In this document: in pieces, positions 1-4,900 of the stretch | How the letters are laid out: each line of letters opens with the position of its first letter | Position numbering within the stretch: the stretch's first letter is position 1 | IMG/VR virus record: IMGVR_UViG_3300042384_000749 | Location: 1-20,777 of that record | DNA from: a virus | Direction: 5' to 3' (one strand) | DNA: 20,777 nucleotides | Program-made: the position numbers and the translations under genes | Notes under the pieces: model-generated | The model's database searches: none | What the model was told of the DNA's origin: nothing | Seen by the model: the letters and a program-made list of their open reading frames with translations, nothing else

Positions 1-234
1 CCCCCCCGCATAAGCATTTGTATTCATTATATTTGCCCTCTCTTATCTTGTTGTTGTTGACATTTTTTATATCATTTAGCTACACATTTTATGAATAATT
101 TTTCTTTTTTGTATAGCCATAATTTTTGATGTTCGCAATATGTTCTAGTTAATTCATTAACCACCTTTTCTGGTTTCTTTGTTGTAAATACCAGAATTAG
201 TGGTATTCTCTCCAAATCAAATCAGGAGGGAAGG
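1..234 (+). promoter_or_regulatory. AT-rich non-coding leader of the early operon
   Basis: I see no open reading frame with a ribosome binding site here on either strand. The stretch is strongly AT-rich, begins with a run of seven C, and leads into the first early gene. A perfect -35 hexamer TTGACA lies at 57-62, but the best -10 at about 81-86 (TACACA, 18-bp spacing) matches poorly. An inverted repeat lies at 187-207 and a strong Shine-Dalgarno (AGGAGGGAAGG) at 224-234. Its position and composition suggest the promoter and operator region of the rightward operon, but the promoter call is tentative. Confidence 0.45.
187..207. promoter_or_regulatory. 7-bp inverted repeat, candidate repressor operator
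   Basis: AATACCA (187-193) and TGGTATT (201-207) are perfect inverted repeats around a 7-nt AT-rich spacer (GAATTAG). The 14-bp centre-to-centre distance and the place just upstream of the first early gene's ribosome binding site fit an operator for a dimeric phage repressor. It could instead form a small hairpin in the leader RNA. No repressor gene of the CI type is recognisable in the window. Confidence 0.4.
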
Positions 235-333
235 ATGACAGACATACAAATCGCAAGCCTGCTTTTTGCAGCGCCCTGCATAATCATAAGCACAATTTTT
301 GCTGCAGCGATTGCCCTCGGATTGGAGGATTAA
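235..333 (+). CDS. 32-aa single-span membrane peptide, first gene of early operon
   Basis: An ATG at 235 follows a very strong Shine-Dalgarno and opens a 32-residue frame ending TAA at 331-333, two bases before the next start codon. After a short polar N-terminus (MTDIQ), nearly the whole peptide is hydrophobic (about residues 6-29), with a short acidic C-terminal end (LED). That predicts one transmembrane helix. The strong initiation signal and tight spacing to the next gene support a real gene. The function is unknown; small early membrane peptides in phages are often superinfection-exclusion or host-takeover factors, but nothing here shows that. Confidence 0.6.
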   Translation: MTDIQIASLLFAAPCIIISTIFAAAIALGLED

Positions 334-335
334 CG

Positions 336-551
336 ATGCAGGCAGGATCAATTTCTTTTTTTAGCGATAGAGAAATTTACGCTTCGTTTTACATCTCTGA
401 TGACACTGATGCGGCCTGGATAAAAATAGAAGATGAGCCTCACGGGGCTGCAATCTATATCCACGTTCCACAAAAACACGCCGAGCGTTATCGCAAAGCA
501 GTTGAAGCATTCAACGCTATATTGACGAGCGAACTTGAGAGGGCAGCATAA
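336..551 (+). CDS. Conserved-type small phage protein, unknown function
   Basis: This is a 71-residue soluble protein that I do not recognise. It has an alternating hydrophobic/charged pattern suggesting beta strands (about residues 5-45) and then a charged helix rich in Glu, Lys and Arg (about 46-71). There is no membrane segment and no cysteine. The start is supported by GGAGGAT about 10 nt upstream. Its TAA stop shares one base with the ATG of the exonuclease (TAATG), so translation is probably coupled. It may belong to the recombination module by position only. Confidence 0.65.
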   Translation: MQAGSISFFSDREIYASFYISDDTDAAWIKIEDEPHGAAIYIHVPQKHAERYRKAVEAFNAILTSELERAA

Positions 552-1336
552 TGGGCCTCTCTGCAGAACAAATCGCACTACGCAGAACTGGGCTTGGCGG
601 CAGTGATGCAAACATTATTGCTAAAGGTGATCCAGAAGAGCTCAACAAGCTTTGGCAAGTTAAGCGCGGCGAGATCGAGCCAGATAATCTTGACGACATC
701 CTCGCCGTCCAGATGGGGACATTTACCGAGCAACTAAATGCTGATTGGTTTACCCGCCAAACGGGACGCCTAATCACACATAGAAGCGATCACAGGATAT
801 CTCTTGAATATCCTTGGATGTCGCTCAACCTAGATGGCCTTACAGATGACGGTAAGACCTATTGGGAAGCCAAGCACCTCTCAGCCTTTACCAAAGAGGA
901 AGAGGCTCTAGAGCGTTATCTGCCCCAGCTTACGCACGCTATGATTGTGCTTGAGATTGATCAGGCTGTGCTCAGCTGCTTTTTTGGTAACGGCAAATGG
1001 GTGAGCCAAGACGTTAAGCTTGATCCGATCTACGCAACTCAGCTGATAGAGCGTGAGCGCGAATTTTGGGAATGCGTCAAGAATAATCAACTACCGGCAG
1101 CGATCCCAATACAAGCCCCTATAGAGCCCGTTAAGCGCGTTGATTTCACAGGCAACAACGAGTGGGGCAATCACGCCGGCATTTGGCTGTCCAATAGAGG
1201 CTATGCACGTGAGTTTGAAGCCTCTGTGAAGGCTCTTAAATCGCTTGTTCAGCCTGACGTTATTGAGGCTTTCGGCAGCGGTATCAAAATCAGCCGCTCA
1301 AAGGCTGGCGCCCTATCAATCAAGGAAATGAAATGA
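551..1336 (+). CDS. YqaJ-type (lambda-exonuclease-like) viral recombinase exonuclease
   Basis: This 261-residue protein probably degrades one strand of duplex DNA ends to leave single strands for annealing. It shows the hallmarks of the YqaJ/PD-(D/E)XK nuclease family: GGSDA at residues 16-20, a conserved Glu in GTFTEQ (E60), the metal-binding Asp in LDG (D95), the E-x-K core in EAKH (E106, K108), and the following Q126 and H129. The start is the ATG within TAATG, preceded by GAGAGGG. It overlaps the downstream annealing-protein gene by an ATGA. This exonuclease and annealing-protein pairing is the usual two-component recombination system of phages (lambda Exo/Bet type). The C-terminal 70 residues are less typical. 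Confidence 0.9.
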   Translation: MGLSAEQIALRRTGLGGSDANIIAKGDPEELNKLWQVKRGEIEPDNLDDILAVQMGTFTEQLNADWFTRQTGRLITHRSDHRISLEYPWMSLNLDGLTDDGKTYWEAKHLSAFTKEEEALERYLPQLTHAMIVLEIDQAVLSCFFGNGKWVSQDVKLDPIYATQLIEREREFWECVKNNQLPAAIPIQAPIEPVKRVDFTGNNEWGNHAGIWLSNRGYAREFEASVKALKSLVQPDVIEAFGSGIKISRSKAGALSIKEMK

Positions 1337-1968
1337 AAACTAGTGACAAGCTCGACAAGCTCGTCCCGACCTTTGCTAAAGGTCAGGAAGCTTTGCAGAA
1401 CCTAATAAAAGATGCTGCAAACCCGCATCTAAAATCAAAGTTCTTATCCCTAGCGCGCGGCGGCGAGCACATACGCGAAATCTTCTCGCCACTAGGAATA
1501 GCATTTACACAAACAACTAGATTTGAAGGCGGCCTGCTTCTTTTAGATACGCGCGCGTCTATGGGCGAGCAGTGGATGGAGAGCGAGTATCCGGTTTGCT
1601 CGTTTCCAGCGCGGCCACAGGATCTGGGCTCGCATATGAGCTATGCGCGCCGTTACAGTTTGTTCAGTTTTGTCGGGCTCGTCGGCGAAGATGAAGACGA
1701 TGCAGAGGCAATAAAAAACACGCCAATAGCTGCAGCTAAAAAGCCAGAGCCTAAACCAAAGCCTGCAGAGTTTGATGCAGAGACATCAACGGCAAAGCGC
1801 AATCAATTTGTAGCAGAATTGGCAAGGATTACACACACGTCAAAACTAATTGATTGGAGCAATCAAACATTCGACGATCGTAACAGACTTACGAAAGACG
1901 ATTACGAAGCAGTCAAAACAGCATTTGCATTAGTGCAAGCAGAGTTGAAAGGTAACAAAAATGGATAA
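1333..1968 (+). CDS. erf: ERF-family single-strand annealing protein
   Basis: This 211-residue protein matches the ERF superfamily by its signature near residues 97-125: DLGSHMSYARRYSLF followed by a hydrophobic stretch and an acidic GEDEDDAEA. ERF proteins anneal complementary single strands, for example to circularise terminally redundant phage genomes or to recombine with other DNA. A Lys/Pro-rich linker (about residues 135-150) separates the core from a helical C-terminal tail. It starts at the ATG of ATGA overlapping the exonuclease stop, with AAGGA upstream, so the two are translationally coupled. It overlaps the SSB-like gene by 8 nt. Confidence 0.88.
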   Translation: MKTSDKLDKLVPTFAKGQEALQNLIKDAANPHLKSKFLSLARGGEHIREIFSPLGIAFTQTTRFEGGLLLLDTRASMGEQWMESEYPVCSFPARPQDLGSHMSYARRYSLFSFVGLVGEDEDDAEAIKNTPIAAAKKPEPKPKPAEFDAETSTAKRNQFVAELARITHTSKLIDWSNQTFDDRNRLTKDDYEAVKTAFALVQAELKGNKNG

Positions 1969-2299
1969 GAAATTTGATAATCGTAATACTTTTACGTTGG
2001 GCAAGAATAATGAAAAGACCGAAGATTGGCACAAAGAATATCGCGGTAAGCTTTCGTTAGACATAGAGCATTTGCTCGCTGCTCTTTCAAATATTGGAAC
2101 GTCTGGAACACTAGAGCTTTTCTTAGACGCCGATATACGCCAAGGGCCAACAGGTAAATTCTTTAGTGGTAAAGCTAAGCCTAAAGGCGGCTGGCCAGCG
2201 TCTAGAGCAGAACAGTCAATGTATGAAGATGCAGCTGATCGCACTTACAAAACTCGCGGCTCTCTCAAAGATCAATTGGACGACGACATCCCTTTTTAA
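1961..2299 (+). CDS. SSB-like protein with acidic DDDIPF C-terminal tip
   Basis: This 112-residue protein ends in DDDIPF, the same last six residues as the C-terminal interaction tip of bacterial SSB. The middle (about residues 28-75) has a beta-rich pattern with GKFFSGKAKPKGG, reminiscent of small OB-fold-like phage proteins, but no canonical SSB fold is obvious. I infer single-stranded DNA binding, with the tip recruiting SSB partners such as helicases and nucleases. The position between the annealing protein and NinB supports a recombination role. The start is preceded by AAAGG and overlaps the erf stop by 8 nt. The tip is seen; the DNA-binding role is inference. Confidence 0.7.
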   Translation: MDKKFDNRNTFTLGKNNEKTEDWHKEYRGKLSLDIEHLLAALSNIGTSGTLELFLDADIRQGPTGKFFSGKAKPKGGWPASRAEQSMYEDAADRTYKTRGSLKDQLDDDIPF

Positions 2300-2332
2300 G
2301 ACGCCCCCGACCGTTGTTGCTAGGGGGCAGTC
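2300..2332 (+). terminator. GC-rich stem-loop between SSB-like gene and ninB
   Basis: Directly after the SSB-like stop codon, GAC-GCCCCC (2300-2308) pairs with GGGGGC-A-GTC (2323-2332), leaving one bulged A and a 14-nt loop. No U-tract follows, so intrinsic termination is doubtful. It may act as an mRNA-stabilising or attenuating hairpin between two operon segments, or be read through. Confidence 0.4.
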
Positions 2333-2354
2333 GTAGAATGTGGGCTGGAGATTG

Positions 2355-2738
2355 ATGACTAGAGCGTTACTGACTTTACGAACAACCGAGGATCGCGAGA
2401 AGGCGGCGCATTGGATTGCCAAAGTGCCGCCTGGAACGCGCCTGGAGTTTAAGGCGCCCAGAAGATCCCTACCCCAGAACGATCTTTTGTGGAGCCGTTT
2501 AACGGATGTCGCTCGGCAAAAGCCTGAGTATTACGGGCATCAAATGAATGCCGAGGATTGGAAAGATGTTTTTGTGGCTGCGCTGCGTAAGTGTCGAATG
2601 CTTCCTGGGATTGATGGGGGAATTGTTCCTGTGGGTTTGCGCTCAAGCGATTTAACGAAAGAAGAGTTTACAGAATTGTTGGATCTAATCAGCCATTTCG
2701 CATCGATAAATGAAATTAGGTTGAGTGATGAGGATTAA
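2355..2738 (+). CDS. ninB: NinB-like recombination protein (Orf family)
   Basis: This 127-residue protein belongs to the NinB/Orf recombination mediators, which load or assist phage annealing proteins on SSB-coated single strands in lambda. Seen in the sequence are PQNDLLWSRLTDVARQ (about residues 40-55), NAEDWKDVF (about 64-72), and PGIDGG followed by a GLRSS segment (about 83-98), in the family order. I chose ATG 2355, which has GGAG five bases upstream, over GTG 2340. It is slightly shorter than lambda NinB. The neighbouring exonuclease, ERF and SSB-like genes complete a recombination set. Confidence 0.88.
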   Translation: MTRALLTLRTTEDREKAAHWIAKVPPGTRLEFKAPRRSLPQNDLLWSRLTDVARQKPEYYGHQMNAEDWKDVFVAALRKCRMLPGIDGGIVPVGLRSSDLTKEEFTELLDLISHFASINEIRLSDED

Positions 2739-2756
2739 TAAATTTACTGCGTGTTT

Positions 2757-2806
2757 CGTCGCTGCGCGGCGCAACGCGTCGCCCCGCAGCGCACCGCAAC
2801 GCAACG
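2757..2806 (+). repeat. CNNCG pentamer array 1a (10 units)
   Basis: Ten consecutive 5-bp units of the form CNNCG lie in perfect register with no interruption, starting 18 bp after the ninB stop. The middle two positions vary while C, C and G are fixed. The last three units are CACCG, CAACG, CAACG, followed by AT. GC content is far above that of neighbouring genes. It is not a simple microsatellite, because seven different units occur in this array. The function is unknown. Confidence 0.85.
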
Positions 2807-2834
2807 ATTTATTTGTCAATTTACCACCGTTAGG

Positions 2835-2884
2835 CTGCGCAACGCCCCACCCCGCCCCGCTCCGCGGCGCACCGCAACGCAACG
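2835..2884 (+). repeat. CNNCG pentamer array 1b (10 units)
   Basis: Ten 5-bp units in register, nine matching CNNCG and one ending in A (CCCCA, 2845-2849). It lies 28 bp after array 1a with no gene between them. Positions 2867-2887 repeat 2789-2809 of array 1a exactly (21 bp), covering the final CACCG CAACG CAACG and the flanking ATT. The RAMP-like gene starts 26 bp after it, with its own AGGAGAG ribosome binding site. Confidence 0.85.
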
Positions 2885-2910
2885 ATTAACAACGTATAGG
2901 AGAGTAAACG

Positions 2911-3480
2911 ATGAGAACAGTAACAATACAATTAGAAAGTCTAACGCCCTACAGTGCCTCTAAATACTTTGAGCCAGACATCCAAAAAGGCGAGACAAAA
3001 GACGCACACGAAAAGAGACGCTGGAAGGAAAAAGCGCACATAAATGACGTTAAAAATATATTCATTCCAGGCGTAGCATTTAAGCTTGCACTAGATGAAA
3101 CGGCACAGCTTTTAAATGAAAAGATCCCTGGCAAAGGAAATCAAACTTGGACGGGACAATTCGCTACTGGCGTTGTCGCTATGTCTGACGTTGATTTGGG
3201 CATTCAATCCGATCAATTAAAATCAATACAAATATTTGCTCACGCAAATGGCAAGCGCGGCCCAGGAACGCGCGTAATGCGTTTCTTTCCGATCGTCTAT
3301 CAATGGACGGGTGAGCTCGTAATGAATATTTTCAATGACACTCTGCCGGAAGAAATATTTGAGCGATTTTTCGAGCAAGCAGGCTTGTTAGCTGGCGTTG
3401 GTAGAGGTCGCCCAATTACAAAAAGCCCTGCAGGGAATGGACGGTTTAAACCAGTAAAATTTACTTGGTTTGATAGCTGA
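2911..3480 (+). CDS. Phage protein resembling the RAMP (Cas7/Cas5-like) superfamily
   Basis: This 189-residue protein is of a type found in other phages, without a known function that I can name. It carries features in RAMP order: a first beta strand ending LTPYS (residues 5-15), IPGVAFKLAL (52-61) resembling the RAMP 'IPGSSLKG' helix cap, a second strand-helix unit QWTGELVMNIF (131-141), and a glycine-rich loop G162-V-G-R-G-R-P followed by GNGRF (175-179). RAMP proteins bind RNA and form the backbone of CRISPR effector complexes, but no cas genes or CRISPR array are nearby. Single-stranded nucleic acid binding is therefore inference. The start has AGGAGAG upstream. It is flanked on both sides by CNNCG arrays. 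Confidence 0.6.
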   Translation: MRTVTIQLESLTPYSASKYFEPDIQKGETKDAHEKRRWKEKAHINDVKNIFIPGVAFKLALDETAQLLNEKIPGKGNQTWTGQFATGVVAMSDVDLGIQSDQLKSIQIFAHANGKRGPGTRVMRFFPIVYQWTGELVMNIFNDTLPEEIFERFFEQAGLLAGVGRGRPITKSPAGNGRFKPVKFTWFDS

Positions 3481-3530
3481 CCGCGCGGCGCTCCGCACCG
3501 CGCCGCACCGCTCCGCTACGCAACGCAACG
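3481..3530 (+). repeat. CNNCG pentamer array 2 (10 units)
   Basis: The array begins on the very next base after the TGA of the RAMP-like gene and holds exactly ten units, all matching CNNCG. It ends CTACG CAACG CAACG and then ATC. The downstream gene starts 23 bp later, behind AGGTGG. It has the same register, length and terminal units as arrays 1a and 1b, so these are one repeat family. Confidence 0.87.
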
Positions 3531-3553
3531 ATCATCAACCATAAAGGTGGAAT

Positions 3554-4000
3554 ATGCGACCAATATTCAGTCAATCAAACGAAACAAAAAAGTTAATAGA
3601 GCTATTTATAGCTATGCCAATTGGATCAAGTATGTCGTTTCAAGCAGCGACACAAGCGGTTCAATTTACCGTTAAATCTGTCTTGCCAGCTTATCAAACT
3701 GCAAAACGAATTGCAGAACGCGATCATAATGTCGTGATTGAAGCTGTGCGCGGCTTTGGATTTATGCGGATTAATGGCTCGGAAATGGTGTCTAGAGCGC
3801 CAAGGTTTTTTAGGAAAGTAAGAAAAGGAGCTCGGCGAGAGGCTCACGTTCAAAATATTGCAATCAGTCAGAATTTAACACGCGAGGAAATGATGGTTGC
3901 AACAGAACAGTTTTCTAGATTGCGGATTTTGGAAACGACTGCAAACAACGTCAAGCGCCCTACATCTAATCGCAGAATTGTAGAAACACCTCCAACATAA
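3554..4000 (+). CDS. Probable winged-helix phage protein, unknown target
   Basis: This 148-residue basic protein is not one I can assign to a named family. Residues about 28-75 read as a winged-helix module: a helix starting MSFQAATQA, a second helix (LPAYQTAKRIAERD) and a beta wing with GFGFMRI. The region 80-97 is rich in Arg and Lys (RFFRKVRKGARR), which suits DNA or RNA contact. The C-terminal third is helical and then disordered. The start has AGGTGG upstream. It sits between CNNCG arrays 2 and 3, so it could be a regulator binding nearby DNA, which is inference only. Confidence 0.6.
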   Translation: MRPIFSQSNETKKLIELFIAMPIGSSMSFQAATQAVQFTVKSVLPAYQTAKRIAERDHNVVIEAVRGFGFMRINGSEMVSRAPRFFRKVRKGARREAHVQNIAISQNLTREEMMVATEQFSRLRILETTANNVKRPTSNRRIVETPPT

Positions 4001-4012
4001 TTTAGGAAATCT

Positions 4013-4087
4013 CCCCGCGACGCGACGCCCCGCAACGCGCCGCTCCGCTCCGCTTTGCCTCGACCCGCCCCGCAACGCACCGCAACG
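4013..4087 (+). repeat. CNNCG pentamer array 3 (15 units)
   Basis: Fifteen 5-bp units in register, thirteen matching CNNCG and two deviating (CTTTG at 4053-4057, ACCCG at 4063-4067). It ends CAACG CACCG CAACG and then ATC. It starts 12 bp after the winged-helix gene stop and ends only 7 bp before the HNH gene start, where no separate Shine-Dalgarno is visible. At 75 bp it is one and a half times the length of the other three arrays. Confidence 0.85.
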
Positions 4088-4094
4088 ATCAATA

Positions 4095-4487
4095 ATGACT
4101 GAAGATGTAACAACAACGCCCAGGAAAAAACTTTCTCCTACAGCAAGATTAAAACTGTTTGAGAAACATAAGGGCGTTTGCTTTGTCTGCAGCCAAAAGA
4201 TCATCGGTAAATTTGTAGTCGAACACATCAGGCCGCTCGCACTTGGCGGCACCAACGAGGACAACAACCTTGCGCCAGTTCACACTAATTGCAGCGACGT
4301 TAAGACGTTCGGCAAAGAGGGCGATATTGCAAGAGCCGCTAAAGCTAAGCGTCAGAAAATGGCGGCGCTCTCGATCGGAAAAGATAGCCCTAAACTGGTT
4401 AGCCGAGGTTTCCCAAAGTCAGACAAGCCCAGATCAATCGATCGTGGCGCCCTGCCCCAATTACCCAGACGCGCGCTCTACGAATGA
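4095..4487 (+). CDS. HNH endonuclease
   Basis: This 130-residue protein has a typical zinc-stabilised HNH motif: C29-x2-C32, the catalytic H in VVEHIRPLALGG (H44), the conserved N at 57-58 (DNNLAPVH), and H63-x2-C66. HNH enzymes cut or nick DNA with a single metal ion. Here it may be a homing-type or packaging-associated nuclease; no terminase is nearby. The C-terminal half is basic (KAKRQK) and then Pro/Arg-rich. The chosen ATG lies directly behind CNNCG array 3 and has no clear ribosome binding site, unlike the two preceding genes. A downstream start would cut into the conserved fold. Confidence 0.82.
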   Translation: MTEDVTTTPRKKLSPTARLKLFEKHKGVCFVCSQKIIGKFVVEHIRPLALGGTNEDNNLAPVHTNCSDVKTFGKEGDIARAAKAKRQKMAALSIGKDSPKLVSRGFPKSDKPRSIDRGALPQLPRRALYE

Positions 4488-4518
4488 TTGTTGAGTCGGA
4501 TCAATTAGATAGATAGCA

Positions 4519-4547
4519 TTGACACTAAGGTATCACAAGAGTAGGTT
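4519..4547 (+). promoter_or_regulatory. Candidate promoter of the xis-int operon
   Basis: A perfect -35 TTGACA (4519-4524) is followed at 17-bp spacing by a weak -10 TAGGTT (4542-4547), five bases before the ATG of the excisionase-like gene. The gap from the HNH gene (about 65 bp) is the largest non-array gap in the left arm, which fits a separate promoter for integration genes. The short distance to the start would give a near-leaderless mRNA, so the call is weak. Confidence 0.3.
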
Positions 4548-4552
4548 AGACA

Positions 4553-4900
4553 ATGGTTGAGACAGTCAAAAACCGGCTAATCGGCCTCGAAGATGCAGCA
4601 ACATATCTAGGGGTATGCGAGCGACATCTGCGAAAAATCATCAAAGACGGAAAAATTAAATACGTCGATCTCGGCACAAAAAGCCGTCCAGCTTATCGCT
4701 TTAGGCCAGCAGACATTGACGAATTTATATCTAGGAGAACGATGATATGCGAGCCAAAGTCAAAGGCCTCGTTAAACGAGGTGAAAATTGGCACTACGAC
4801 TTCAAATTACGAGGTCATAGATTTTGTGGCTCAACGGAAATCGCGGAACGTCGCGAAGCCGAAAGGTGGCTGGCACAATTCAAAGAACAAAAGCTTGTAG
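4553..4900 (+). CDS. Excisionase-like helix-turn-helix protein
   Basis: The 115-residue frame starts with a MerR/Xis-type DNA-binding module: a helix with LEDAATYLGVCERHLRKII (about residues 11-30), then a wing with the basic KYVDLG..SRPAYRF pattern, and an ADIDEFI helix (53-59). Such proteins bind attachment-site DNA and steer the integrase to excision. After about residue 63 the frame runs through the first 154 nt of the integrase gene in another register, and this tail has no recognisable domain. The tail may be a by-product of the overlap. The start has only a weak upstream purine stretch. Confidence 0.72.
   Translation: MVETVKNRLIGLEDAATYLGVCERHLRKIIKDGKIKYVDLGTKSRPAYRFRPADIDEFISRRTMICEPKSKASLNEVKIGTTTSNYEVIDFVAQRKSRNVAKPKGGWHNSKNKSL

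Noticed and set aside
2685-2882. Minus-strand reading frame with repeated RCGA/LRG-like peptides across arrays 1a and 1b
   Set aside because: The repetition is a by-product of the 5-bp DNA period (15 bp equals 5 codons). It covers non-coding arrays, lies opposite an expressed operon and has no ribosome binding site.
2751-2963. Plus-strand frame through arrays 1a and 1b into the RAMP-like gene
   Set aside because: It reads the array as Arg/Ala-rich low complexity and ends inside a well-supported gene in another frame.
2757-4087. The GC-rich arrays as a CRISPR or a simple microsatellite
   Set aside because: There are no separate repeats and spacers, units are 5 bp with free middle bases, and more than a dozen different units occur. 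Neither CRISPR nor slippage of one unit explains it.
3868-4267. Two minus-strand frames across array 3
   Set aside because: Shadows of the array and of the winged-helix and HNH genes; peptide repeats again reflect the DNA period.
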